This document shows, piece by piece, positions 1 to 11,197 of a DNA stretch of 64,000 nt (position 1 is the stretch's first letter; each line of letters opens with the position of its first letter). Source of the DNA: Acanthosepion lycidas. Taxonomy: Eukaryota > Mollusca > Cephalopoda > Sepiida > Sepiidae. The notes beneath the pieces were generated by a model. That model saw nothing but the letters and a program-made list of their open reading frames with translations. It was not told the DNA's origin and searched no databases. Where the stretch lies: contig CAWVQA010000099.1 of assembly GCA_963932145.1 (NCBI GenBank), positions 310,001 through 374,000 on the forward strand. Direction: 5' to 3'. The translations under genes were made by a program, and so were the position numbers.

Positions 1-143
1 AATGGGAAACAGAAGAGAAATGTACAGTGATCACGCATTTTGTGCCCACAATCTTTTTCATGGAAATCCCAGTCATATGAGTCGAGTCCAGGCATGCTAC
101 GATCACGGTATGAATTTGAAGGCAAAATATTTTTTTGCAGATC
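1..143. repeat. Partial satellite monomer at left edge
   Basis: These are the last 143 bp of a monomer cut by the window edge. It carries G at the class site of position 35, followed by CAGGCATGC near 90, so it is a class A copy. It ends in the usual T7 tract followed by GCAGATC. The array therefore continues to the left of the window. Confidence 0.95.
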
Positions 144-179
144 TTAGATTAGGTCTTTCCCAGTCCATAATGCTAAATT

Positions 180-222
180 GAGGAAGTAAAATAGAAATAG
201 TAATGGGAAACAGAAGAGAAAT
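180..222. other. Purine-rich segment of the monomer (example copy)
   Basis: At monomer offsets 37-79, 36 of 43 bases are purines on the + strand, mostly A with GAGG, GGG and AGAAGAGAAA runs. The same segment is present in every monomer, so the array carries a strong strand asymmetry repeated about 318 times. On the minus strand it reads as TTT, TTC, CTC and CTA codons. This explains the hydrophobic Phe/Leu-rich stretch in the spurious minus-strand translations. Any structural role, such as triplex or R-loop formation, is inference. Confidence 0.8.
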
Positions 223-227
223 GTACA

Positions 228-334
228 GTGATCACCCATTTTGTGCCCACAATCTTTTTCATGGAAATCCCAGTCATATGAGTCGAGTCCAGGCATGCTA
301 CGATCACGGTATGAATTTGAAGGCAAAATATTTT
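228..334. other. Cluster of short palindromes within the monomer (example copy)
   Basis: Perfect dyads visible in this copy are GTGATCAC (228-235), TCATATGA (274-281), GCATGC (293-298) and AAAATATTTT (325-334). Many copies also have AGATCT at the monomer junction, for example 139-144. In class B copies the third site reads CATGCATGC, which adds ATGCAT. Satellites without a CENP-B box have been reported as enriched in dyad symmetries. That link is established for some centromeres in general and is only an inference for this monomer. Confidence 0.75.
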
Positions 335-344
335 TTTGCTGATC

Positions 345-947
345 TTAGATTAGGTCTTTCCCTGTCCAGAATGCTAAATTGAGGAAGTAAAATAGAAATA
401 GTAATGGGAAACAGAAGAGAAATGTACAGTGATCACGCATTTTGTGCCCACAATCTTTTTCATGGAAATCCCAGTCATATGAGTCGAGTCCAGGCATGCT
501 ACGATCACGGTATGAATTTGAAGGCAAAATATTTTTTTGCTGATCTTAGATTAGGTCTTTCCCTGTCCATAATGCTAAATTGAGGAAGTAAAATAGAAAT
601 AGTAATGGGAAACAGAAGAGAAATGTACAGTGATCACGCATTTTGTGCCCACAATCTTTTTCATGGAAATCCCAGTCATATGAGTCGAGTCCAGGCATGC
701 TACGATCACGGTATGAATTTGAAGGCAAAATATTTTTTTGCTGATCTTAGATTAGGTCTTTCCCTGTCCATAATGCTAAATTGAGGAAGTAAAATAGAAA
801 TAGTAATGGGAAACAGAAGAGAAATGTACAGTGATCACGCATTTTGTGCCCACAATCTTTTTCATGGAAATCCCAGTCATATGAGTCGAGTCCAGGCATG
901 CTACGATCACGGTATGAATTTGAAGGCAAAATATTTTTTTGCTGATC
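345..947. repeat. Run of three nearly identical class A monomers
   Basis: The monomers at 345, 546 and 747 share G at offset 93, G at 100, T at 140 and G at 149. Apart from a single base near 370 they look the same across their length. This is a simple monomeric stretch with no HOR alternation, consistent with recent single-monomer duplication. Confidence 0.75.
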
Positions 948-3158
948 TTAGATTAGGTCTTTCCCTGTCCATAATGCTAAATTGAGGAAGTAAAATAGAA
1001 ATAGTAATGGGAAACAGTACAGAAATGTACAGTGATCACGCATTTTGTGCCCACAATCTTTTTCATGGAAATCCCAGTCATATGAGTCGAGTCCATGCAT
1101 GCTACGATCACGGTATGAATTTGAAGGCAAAATATTTTTTTACAGATCTTAGATTAGGTCTTTCCCTGTCCATAATGCTAAATTGAGGAAGTAAAATAGA
1201 AAAACTAATGGGAAACAGAACAGAAATGTACAGTGATCACCCATTTTGTGCCCACAATCTTTTTCATGGAAATCCCAGTCATATGAGACGAGTCCAGGCA
1301 TGCTACGATTACGGTATGAATTTGAAGGCAAAATATTTTTTTGCAAATCTTAGATTAGGTCTTTCCCAGTCCATAATGCTAAATTGAGGAAGTAAAATAG
1401 AAATTGTAATGGGAAACAGAAGAGAAATGTACAGTGATCACGCATTTTGTGCCCACAATCTTTTTCATGGAAATCCCAGTCATATGAGTCGAGTCCATGC
1501 ATGCTACGATCACGGTATGAATTTGAAGGGAAAATATTTTTTTGCAGATCTTAGATTAGGTCTTTCCCTGTCCATAATGCTAAATGTATGAAGTAAAATA
1601 GAAATATAAATAGGAAACAGAAGAGAAATATACAGTGATCACGCATTTTGTGCCCACAATCTTTTTCATGGAAATCCCAGTCATATGAGTCCAGTCCATG
1701 CATGCTACGATCACGGTATGAATTTGAAGGCAAAATATTTTTTTGCAGATCTTAGATTAGGTCTTTCCCTGTCCATAATGCTAAATTGAGGAAGCAAAAT
1801 AGAAATAGTAATGGGAAACAGAACAGAAATGTACAGTGATCACACTTTTTCTGCCCACAATCTTTTTCATGGAAATCCCAGTCATATGAGACGAGTCCAT
1901 GCATGCTACGATCACGGTATGAATTTGAAGGCAAAATATTTTTTTGCAGATCTTAGATTAGGTCTTTCCCTGTCCATAATGCTAAATTGAGGAAGTAAAA
2001 TAGAAATAGTAATGGGAAACAGAACAGAAATGTACAGTGATCACACATTTTCTGCCCACAATCTTTTTCATGGAAATCCCAGTCATATGAGACGAGTCCA
2101 TGCATGCTACGACCACGGTATGAATTTTGAGGCAAAATATTTTTTTGCAGATCTTAGATTAGGTCTTTCCCTGTCCATAATGCTAAATTGAGGAAGTAAA
2201 ATAGAAATAGTAATGGGAAACAGAAGAGAAATGTACAGTGATCATCCATTTTGTGCCCACAATCTTTTTCATGGAAATCCCAGTCATATGAGTGGAGTCC
2301 AGGCATGCTACGATCACGGTATGAATTTGAAGGCAAAATATTTTTTTGCAGACCTTAGATTAGGTCTTTCCCTGTCCATAATGCTAAATTGAGGAAGTAA
2401 AATGGAAATAGTAATGGAAATCAGAAGAGAAATGTACAGTGATCACGCATTTTGTGCCCACAATCTTTTTCATGGAAATCCCAGTCATATGAGTCGAGTC
2501 CAGGCATGCTACCATCACGGTATGAATTTGAAGGCAAAATATTTTTTTGCTGATCTTAGATGAGGTCTTTCCCTGTCCATAATGCTAAATTGAGGAAGTA
2601 AAATAGAAATAGTAATGGGAAACAGAAGAGAAATGTACAGTGATCACCCATTTTGTGCCCACAATCTTTTTCATGGAAATCCCAGTCATATGAGTCGAGT
2701 CCATGCATGCTACGATCACGGTATGAATCTGAAGGCAAAATATTTTTTTGCAGATCTTAGATTAGGTCTTTCCCTGTCCATAATGCTAAATGTAGGAAGT
2801 AAAATAGAAATAGTAATGGGAAACAGAAGAGAAATGTACAGTGATCACCCATTTTGTGCCCACAATCTTTTTCATGGAAATCCCAGTCATATGAGTGGAG
2901 TCCATGCATGCTACGATCACGGTATGAATCTGAAGGCAAAATATTTTTTTGCTGATCTTAGATGAGGTCTTTCCCTGTCCATAATGCTAAATTGAGGAAG
3001 TAAAATAGAAATAGTAATGGGAAACAGAAGAGAAATATACAATGATCACGCATTTTGTGCCCACAATCTTTTTCATGGAAATCACAGTCATATGAGTCGA
3101 GTCCAGGCATGCTACGATCACGGTATGAATTTGAAGGCAAAATATTTTTTTGCAGATC

Positions 3159-3360
3159 TTAGATTAGGTCTTTCCCTGTCCATAATGCTAAATTGAGGAA
3201 GTAAAATAGAAATAGTAATGGGAAACAGAAGAGAAATGTACAGTGATATACCCATTATGTGCCCACAATCTTTTTCATGTAAATCCCAGTCATATGAGTC
3301 GAGTCCATGCATGCTACGATCACGGTATGAATTTGAAGGCAAAATATTTTTTTGCAGATC
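3159..3360. repeat. 202-bp monomer with altered GTGATCAC palindrome
   Basis: CAGTGATATACCC replaces CAGTGATCACCC at 3241-3253, adding one base and destroying the GTGATCAC palindrome. The same copy has CATGTAAATCC and CCCATTATG. I saw no other copy with this insertion, so it looks private and unspread. Confidence 0.8.
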
Positions 3361-3963
3361 TTAGATTAGGTCTTTCCCTGTCCATAATGCTAAATTGAGG
3401 AAGTAAAATAGAAATAGTAATGGGAAACAGAACAGAAATGCATAGTGATCACAGATTTTCTGCCCACAATCTTTTTCATGGAAATCCCAGTCATATGAGA
3501 CGAGTCCATGCATGCTACGATCACGGTATGAATTTGAAGGCAAAATATTTTTTTGCAGATCTTAGATTAGGTCTTTCCCTGTCCATAACGCTAAATTCAG
3601 GAAGTAAATTAGAAATAGTAATGGGAAACAGAAGAGAACTGTACAGTGATCACGCATTTTGTGCCCACAATCTTTTTCATGGAAATCCCAGTCATATGAG
3701 TCGAGTCCAGGCATGCTACGATCACGGTATGAATTTGAAGGCAAAATATTTTTTTGCAGATCTTAGATTAGGTCTTTCCCTGTCCATAATGCTAAATTGA
3801 GGAAGTAAAATAGAAATAGTAATGGGAAAAGGAAGAGAAATGTACAGTGATCACCCATTTTGTGCCCACAATCTTTTTCATGGAAATCCCAGTCATATGA
3901 GACGAGTCCATGCATGCTACGATCACGGTATGAATTTGAAGGCAAAATATTTTTTTGCAGATC

Positions 3964-4163
3964 TTAGATTAGGTCTTTCCCTGTCCATAATGCTAAATTG
4001 AGGAAGCAAAATAGAAATAGTAATGGGAAACAGAACAGAAATGTACAGTGATCACACTTTTTCTACCCACAATCTTTTTATGGAAATCCCAGTCATATGA
4101 GACGAGTCCATGCATGCTACGATCACGGTATGAATTTGAAGGGAAAATATTTTTTTGCAGATC
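3964..4163. repeat. 200-bp monomer, 1-bp deletion at 4079/4080
   Basis: CTTTTTATGG replaces CTTTTTCATGG, removing one C. The copy is class C-like, with CTACCCAC in place of CTGCCCAC. It appears private to this copy. Confidence 0.8.
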
Positions 4164-4364
4164 TTAGATTAGGTCTTTCCCTGTCCATAATGCTAAATTG
4201 AGGAAGTAAAATAGAAATAGTAATGGGAAACAGAACAGAAATGTACAGTGATCACACATTTTCTGCCCACAATCTTTTTCATGGAAATCCCAGTCATATG
4301 AGTCGTGTCCAGGCATGCTACGATCACGGTATGAATTTGAAGGCCAAATATTTTTTTGCAGATC

Positions 4365-5770
4365 TTAGATTAGGTCTTTCCCTGTCCATAATGCTAAATT
4401 GAGGAAGTAAAATAGAAATAGTAATGGGAAACAGAAGAGAAATGTACTGTGATCACGCATTTTGTGCCCACAATCTTTTTCATGGAAATCCCAGTCATAT
4501 GAGTCGAGTCCAGGCATGCTACGATCACGGTATGAATTTGAAGGCAAAATATTTTTTTGCAGATCTTAGATTAGGTCTTTCCCAGTCCATAATGCTAAAT
4601 TGAGGAAGTAAAATAGAAATACTAATGGGAAACAGAAGAGAAATGTACAGTGATCACCCATTTTGTGCCCACAATCTTTTTCATGGAAATCCCAGTCATA
4701 TGAGACGAGTCCATGCATGCTACGATCACGGTATGAATTTGAAGGCAAAATATTTTTTTGCAGATCTTAGATTAGGTCTTTCCATGTCCATAATGCTAAA
4801 TTGAGGAAGTAAAATAGAAATAGTAATGGGAAACAGAAGAGAAATGTACTGTGATCACGCATTTTGTGCCCAAAATATTTTCATGGAAATCCCAGTCATA
4901 TGAGTCGAGTCCAGGCATGCTACGATCACGGTATGAATTTGAAGGCAAAATATTTTTTTGCAGATCTTAGATTAGGTCTTTCCCTGTCCATAATGCTAAA
5001 TTGAGGAAGTAAAATAGAAATAGTAATGGGAAACAGAAGAGAAATGTACAGTGATCACGCATTTTGTGCCCACAATCTTTTTCATGGAAATCCCAGTCAT
5101 ATGAGTCGAGTCCAGGCATGCTACGATCACGGTATGAATTTGAAGGCAAAATATTTTTTTGCAGATCTTAGATTAGGTCTTTCCCAGTCCATAATGCTAA
5201 ATTGAGGAAGTAAAATAGAAATAGTAATGGGAAACAGAAGAGAAATGTACAGTGATCACCCATTTTGTGCCCACAATCTTTTTCATGGAAATCCCAGTCA
5301 TATGAGACGAGTCCATGCATGCTACGATCACGGTATGAATTTGAAGGCAAAATATTTTTTTGCAGATCTTAGATTAGGTCTTTCCATGTCCATAATGCTA
5401 AATTGAGGAAGTAAAATAGAAATAATAATGGGAAACAGAAGAGAAATGTACAGTGATCACGCATTTTGTGCCCACAATCTTTTTCATGGAAATCCCAGTC
5501 ATATGAGTCGAGTCCAGGCATGCTACGATCACGGTATGAATTTGAAGGCAAAATATTTTTTTGCAGATCTTAGATTAGGTCTTTCCCTGTCCATAATGCT
5601 AAATTGAGGAAGTAAAATAGAATTACTAATGGGAAACAGAAGAGAAATGTACAGTGATCACCCATTTTGTGCCCACAATCTTTTTCATGGAAATCCCAGT
5701 CATATGAGACGAGTCCATGCATGCTACGATCACGGTATGAATTTGAAGGCAAAATATTTTTTTGCAGATC
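4365..5770. repeat. Alternating two-class (dimeric, ~402-bp) pattern
   Basis: Class A monomers (4365, 4767, 4967, 5369) alternate with monomers having CCCATTTT plus AGACGAG and CATGCATGC (4566, 5168, 5570). One extra class A copy, the 200-bp variant at 4767, interrupts the alternation. The pairs at 4967-5368 and 5369-5770 are clear 402-bp neighbours. Dimers of diverged monomers are the simplest HOR form. Confidence 0.65.
4767..4966. repeat. 200-bp monomer, 1-bp deletion near 4875
   Basis: CCCAAAATATTTTCATGG replaces CCCACAATCTTTTTCATGG at about 4869-4886, with a net loss of one base plus substitutions. Otherwise it is a class A copy with the GTACTGTGATC variant. Confidence 0.75.
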
Positions 5771-5971
5771 TTAGATTAGGTCTTTCCCTGTCCATAATGC
5801 TAAATTCAGGAAGTAAAATAGAAATAGTAATGGGAAACAGAAGAGAAATGTACTGTGATCACGCATTTTGTGCCCACAATCTTTTTCATGGAAATCCCAG
5901 TCATATGAGTCGAGTCCAGGCATGCTACGATCACGGTATGAATTTGAAGGCAAAATATTTTTTTGCAGATT

Positions 5972-7177
5972 TTAGATTAGGTCTTTCCGTGTCCATAATG
6001 CTAAATTGAGGAAGTAAAATAGAAATAGTAATGGGAAACAGAAGAGAAATGTACAGTGATCACGCATTTTGTGCCCACAATCTTTTTCATGGAAATCCCA
6101 GTCATATGAGTCGAGTCCAGGCATGCTACGATCACGGTATGAATTTGAAGGCAAAATATTTTTTTGCAGATCTCAGATTAGGTCTTTCCCTGTCCATAAT
6201 GCTAAATTCAGGAAGTAAAATAGAAATAGTAATGGGAAACAGAAGAGAAATGTACAGTGATCACACATTTTCTGCCCACAATCTTTTTCATGGAAATCCC
6301 AGTCATATGAGACGAGTCCATGCATGCTACGATCACGGTATGAATTTGAAGGCAAAATATTTTTTTGCAGATCTTAGATTAGGTCTTTCCCTGTCCATAA
6401 TGCTAAATTGAGGAAGTAAAATAGAAAAAGTAATGGGAAACAGAAGAGAAATGTACAGTGATCACCCATTTTGTGCCCACAATCTTTTTCATGGAAATCC
6501 CAGTCATATGAGTCGAGTCCATGCATGCTACGATTACGGTATGTATTTGAAGGCAAAATATTTTTTTTCAGATCATAGATTAGGTCTTTCCCAGTCCATA
6601 ATGCTAAATTGAGGAAGTAAAATAGAAATACTAATGGGAAATAGAAGAGAAATGTACAGTGATCACCCATTTTGTGCCCACAATCTTTTTCATGGAAATC
6701 CCAGTCGTATGAGTCGAGTCCATGCATGCTACGATCGCGGTATGAATTTGAAGGCAAAATATTTTTTTGCTGATCTTAGATTAGGTCTTTCCCTGTCCAT
6801 AATGCTAAATTGAGGAAGTAAAATAGAAAAAGTAATGGGAAACAGAAGAGAAATGTACAGTGATCACCCATTTTGTGCCCACAATCTTTTTCATGGAAAT
6901 CCCAGTCATATGAGTCGAGTCCATGCATGCTACGATCACGGTATGTATTTGAAGACAAAATATTTTTTTTCAGATCATAGATTAGGTCTTTCCCAGTCCA
7001 TAATGCTAAATTGAGGAAGTAAAATAGAAATACTAATGGGAAATAGAAGAGAAATGTACAGTGATCACCCATTTTGTGCCCACAATCTTTTTCATGGAAA
7101 TCCCAGTCATATGAGTCGAGTCCATGCATGCTACGATCACGGTATGAATTTGAAGGCAAAATATTTTTTTGCAGATC
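5972..7177. repeat. 6-mer module: A, C, then two 402-bp dimers
   Basis: Order: class A with TGAGG changed to TCAGG at the following junction (near 6208), a class C copy, then two copies of a 402-bp dimer (6374-6775 and 6776-7177). In each dimer the first monomer ends in TTTTTTTTCAGATCATAG. The same A-C-dimer-dimer order returns at 7982 and 9590, so this is the earliest member of a recurring HOR. Confidence 0.8.
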
Positions 7178-8383
7178 TTAGATTAGTTCTTTCCCTGTCC
7201 ATAATGCTAAATTGAGGAAGTAAAATAGAAATAGTAATGGGAAACAGAAGAGAAATGTACAGTGATCACGCATTTTGTGCCCACAATCTTTTTCATGGAA
7301 ATCCCAGTCATATGAGTCGAGCCCAGGCATGCTACGATCACGGTATGAATTTGAAGGCAAAATATTTTTTTGCAGATCTTAGATTAGGTCTTTCCCTGTC
7401 CATAATGCTAAATTGAGGAAGTAAAATAGAAATACTAATGGGAAACAGAAGAGAAATGTACAGTGATCACCCATTTTGTGCCCACAATCTTTTTCATGGA
7501 AATCCCAGTCATATGAGAAGAGTCCATGCATGCTACGATCACGGTATGAATTTGAAGGCAAAATATTTTTTTGCAGATCTTAGATTAGGTCTTTCCCTGT
7601 CCATAATGCTAAATTGAGGAAGTAAAATAGAAATAGTAATGGGAAACAGAAGAGAAATGTACTGTGATCACGCATTTTGTGCCCACAATCTTTTTCATGG
7701 AAATCCCAGTCATATGAGTCGAGTCCAGGCATGCTACGATCACGGTATGAATTTGAAGGCAAAATATTTTTTTGCAGATCTTAGATTAGGTCTTCCCCTG
7801 TCCATAATGCTAAATTGAGGAAGTAAAATAGAAATAATAATGGGAAACAGAAGAGAAATGTACAGTGATCACGCATTTTGTGCCCACAATCTTTTTCATG
7901 GAAATCCCAGTCATATGAGTCGAGTCCAGGCATGCTACGATCACGGTATGAATTTGAAGGCAAAATATTTTTTTGCAGATCTTAGATTAGGTCTTTCCCT
8001 GTCCATAATGCTAAATTGAGGAAGTAAAATAGAAATAGTAATGGGAAACAGAAGAGAAATGTACAGTGATCACGCATTTTGTGCCCACAATCTTTTTCAT
8101 GGAAATCCCAGTCATATGAGTCGAGTCCAGGCATGCTACGATCACGGTATGAATTTGAAGGCAAAATATTTTTTTGCAGATCTCAGATTAGGTCTTTCCC
8201 TGTCCATAATGCTAAATTCAGGAAGTAAAATAGAAATAGTAATGGGAAACAGAAGAGAAATGTACAGTGATCACACATTTTCTGCCCACAATCTTTTTCA
8301 TGGAAATCCCAGTCATATGAGACGAGTCCATGCATGCTACGATCACGGTATGAATTTGAAGGCAAAATATTTTTTTGCAGATC
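7178..8383. repeat. 6-mer segment duplicated at 12203-13408
   Basis: Diagnostic variants occur in the same order at both sites, 5025 bp apart (25 x 201): TTAGTTCTTTCC at the start, then GAGAAGAGTCC, GTACTGTGATCACGC, class A copies, and a class A copy followed by TTCAGG and a class C copy. A few bases differ (CTTCCCCTG near 7793; GATCAAGC near 12893). Confidence 0.8.
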
Positions 8384-9589
8384 TTAGATTAGGTCTTTCC
8401 CTGTCCATAATGCTAAATTGAGGAAGTAAAATAGAAAAAGTAATGGGAAACAGAAGAGAAATGTACAGTGATCACCCATTTTGTGCCCACAATCTTTTTC
8501 ATGGAAATCCCAGTCATATGAGTCGAGTCCATGCATGCTACGATCACGGTATGTATTTGAAGGCAAAACATTTTTTTTCAGATCATAGATTAGGTCTTTC
8601 CCAGTCCATAATGCTAAATTGAGGAAGTAAAATAGAAATACTAATGGGAAATAGAAGAGAAATGTACAGTGATCACCCATTTTGTGCCCACAATCTTTTT
8701 CATGGAAATCCCAGTCATATGAGTCGAGTCCATGCATGCTACGATCGCGGTATGAATTTGAAGGCAAAATATTTTTTTGCTGATCTTAGATTAGGTCTTT
8801 CCCTGTCCATAATGCTAAATTGAGGAAGTAAAATAGAAAAAGTAATGGGAAACAGAAGAGAAATGTACAGTGATCACCCATTTTGTGCCCACAATCTTTT
8901 TCATGGAAATCCCAGTCATATGAGTCGAGTCCATGCATGCTACGATCACGGTATGTATTTGAAGGCAAAATATTTTTTTTCAGATCATAGATTAGGTCTT
9001 TCCCAGTCCATAATGCTAAATTGAGGAAGTAAAATAGAAATACTAATGGGAAATAGAAGAGAAATGTACAGTGATCACCCATTTTGTGCCCACAATCTTT
9101 TTCATGGAAATCCCAGTCATATGAGTCGAGTCCATGCATGCTACGATCGCGGTATGAATTTGAAGGCAAAATATTTTTTTGCTGATCTTAGATTAGGTCT
9201 TTCCCTGTCCATAATGCTAAATTGAGGAAGTAAAATAGAAATAGTAATGGGAAACAGAAGAGAAATGTACAGTGATCACACATTTTGTGGCCACAATCTT
9301 TTTCATGGAAATCCCAGTCATATGAGTCGAGTCCAGGCATGCTACGATCACGGCATGAATTTGAAGGCAAAATATTTTCTTGCAGATCTTAGATTAGGTC
9401 TTTCCCTGTCCATAATGCTAAATTGAGGAAGTAAAATAGAAATAGTAATGGGAAACAGAAGAGAAATGTACAGTGATCACGCATTTTGTGCCCACAATCT
9501 TTTTCATGGAAATCCCAGTCATATGAGTCGAGTCCAGGCATGCTACGATCACGGTATGAATTTGAAGGCAAAATATTTTTTTGCAGATC
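7982..9589. repeat. 8-mer HOR, first copy (period 1608 bp)
   Basis: Eight monomers: A, C, dimer, dimer, a monomer with TGTGGCCACAATC, CACGGCATG and TATTTTCTTGC, then A. The next unit starts at 9590 with the same order. Seven of the eight monomers correspond closely; the eighth differs between copies. Confidence 0.8.
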
Positions 9590-11197
9590 TTAGATTAGGT
9601 CTTTCCCTGTCCATAATGCTAAATTGAGGAAGTAAAATAGAAATAGTAATGGGAAACAGAAGAGAAATGTACAGTGATCACGCATTTTGTGCCCACAATC
9701 TTTTTCATGGAAATCCCAGTCATATGAGTCGAGTCCAGGCATGCTACGATCACGGTATGAATTTGAAGGCAAAATATTTTTTTGCAGATCTCAGATTAGG
9801 TCTTTCCCTGTCCATAATGCTAAATTCAGGAAGTAAAATAGAAATAGTAATGGGAAACAGAAGAGAAATGTACAGTGATCACACATTTTCTGCCCACAAT
9901 CTTTTTCATGGAAATCCCAGTCATATGAGACGAGTCCATGCATGCTACGATCACGGTATGAATTTGAAGGCAAAATATTTTTTTGCAGATCTTAGATTAG
10001 GTCTTTCCCTGTCCATAATGCTAAATTGAGGAAGTAAAATAGAAAAAGTAATGGGAAACAGAAGAGAAATGTACAGTGATCACCCATTTTGTGCCCACAA
10101 TCTTTTTCATGGAAATCCCAGTCATATGAGTCGAGTCCATGCATGCTACGATCACGGTATGTATTTGAAGGCAAAACATTTTTTTTCAGATCATAGATTA
10201 GGTCTTTCCCAGTCCATAATGCTAAATTGAGGAAGTAAAATAGAAATACTAATGGGAAATAGAAGAGAAATGTACAGTGATCACCCATTTTGTGCCCACA
10301 ATCTTTTTCATGGAAATCCCAGTCATATGAGTCGAGTCCATGCATGCTACGATCGCGGTATGAATTTGAAGGCAAAATATTTTTTTGCTGATCTTAGATT
10401 AGGTCTTTCCCTGTCCATAATGCTAAATTGAGGAAGTAAAATAGAAAAAGTAATGGGAAACAGAAGAGAAATGTACAGTGATCACCCATTTTGTGCCCAC
10501 AATCTTTTTCATGGAAATCCCAGTCATATGAGTCGAGTCCATGCATGCTACGATCACGGTATGTATTTGAAGGCAAAATATTTTTTTTCATATCATAGAT
10601 TAGGTCTTTCCCAGTCCATAATGCTAAATTGAGGAAGTAAAATAGAAATACTAATGGGAAATAGAAGAGAAATGTACAGTGATCACCCATTTTGTGCCCA
10701 CAATCTTTTTCATGGAAATCCCAGTCATATGAGTCGAGTCCATGCATGCTACGATCGCGGTATGAATTTGAAGGCAAAATATTTTTTTGCTGATCTTAGA
10801 TTAGGTCTTTCCCTGTCCATAATGCTAAATTGAGGAAGTAAAATAGAAATAGTAATGGGAAACAGAAGAGAAATGTACAGTGATCACACATTTTGTGGCC
10901 ACAATCTTTTTCATGGAAATCCCAGTCATATGAGTCGAGTCCAGGCATGCTACGATCACGGCATGAATTTGAAGGCAAAATATTTTCTTGCAGATCTTAG
11001 ATTAGGTCTTTCCCTGTCCATAATGCTAAATTGAGGAAGTAAAATAGAAATAGTAATGGGAAACAGAAGAGAAATGTACAGTGACCACGCATTTTGTGCC
11101 CACAATCTTTTTCATGGAAATCCCAGTCATATGAGTCGAGTCCATGCATGCTACGATCGCGGTATGAATTTGAAGGCAAAATATTTTTTTGCTGATC
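9590..11197. repeat. 8-mer HOR, second copy (period 1608 bp)
   Basis: Repeats the order of 7982-9589 through 10996. The last monomer (10997-11197) instead carries GTGACCACGC, then CATGCATGC and CGATCGCGG, and looks like a chimera of a class A copy and the second monomer of the dimer. Confidence 0.75.
10394..11197. repeat. 4-mer HOR, first copy (period 804 bp)
   Basis: Contains the dimer with the private variant TTTCATATCATAG (near 10590), the GGCCACAATC/CACGGCATG monomer and the GTGACCACGC monomer. The following 804 bp repeat all of these, which makes a very recent local duplication likely. Confidence 0.85.

Larger units (their letters stand above)
144..344. repeat. Representative 201-bp satellite monomer
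   Basis: First complete monomer in the phase used here (offset 1 is the first T of TTAGATTAGG). Landmarks in order: TTAGATTAGGTCTTTCCC; a purine-rich stretch (180-222); the palindrome GTGATCAC (228-235); the class site at 236; TTTGTGCCCAC; CTTTTTCATGG; the palindrome TCATATGA (274-281); GCATGC (293-298); CGATCACGG; and AAAATATTTT running into T7 (325-337). My consensus has 75 G+C in 201. Four CpG sites are typical in class A, at offsets 92, 141, 158 and 164. The length is three times 67, so reading frames keep register across copies. It is also close to a nucleosome plus linker. Confidence 0.95.
948..4364. repeat. Irregular block of mixed monomer classes
   Basis: Class A, B and C monomers follow each other without a period I can detect. 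Several copies carry private substitutions: AATGGAAATCAG near 2413, CTGTCCATAACGC near 3588 and a changed GATATACCC at 3245. Class C copies (A at offset 93, C at 100, AGACGAG at 140) cluster at 1752-2153 and 3361-3561, and again between 3964 and 4364. Higher private variation and lack of HOR suggest slower recent homogenisation than downstream. Confidence 0.65.

Noticed and set aside
144..153. TTAGATTAGG as telomeric repeat (TTAGG)n
   Set aside because: Only two imperfect units occur per 201 bp and there is no run of telomeric repeats. It is a chance resemblance.
144..326. Minus-strand 60-residue open frame repeated in most monomers, with a hydrophobic Phe/Leu-rich stretch resembling a membrane segment
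   Set aside because: It starts at TTG (no ATG at that point), its hydrophobic run is the complement of the purine-rich block, and it vanishes in many copies through TTG loss (GAAGGGAAA, GAAGGCGAAA, GAATGAAAA) or stops (GCTCAATTGAGG; AATGGAAATCAG near 2413). It spreads only because the satellite spreads in multiples of three bases.
144..344. tRNA-derived or Pol III (SINE-like) origin of the monomer
   Set aside because: I could not find A and B box motifs at proper spacing (no GGTTCGA-like B box) and no cloverleaf. T-rich tracts alone are not enough.
6031..6411. 126-residue plus-strand frames (also at 8041, 9649, 13066, 14272, 29703 and others)
   Set aside because: Caused by TGAGG to TCAGG at a monomer junction, inherited within HORs. 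There are no promoter, intron or codon-use signs; at 18607 the same frame is broken by TTGTAGGC.
6374..6757. 127-residue minus-strand frames spanning two monomers (also at 6776, 8384, 29041, 43714 and others)
   Set aside because: They arise where TTAGATC changed to ATAGATC (CAGATCATAG), so the single stop became Tyr. The two halves are just two satellite monomers with no protein-like constraint.
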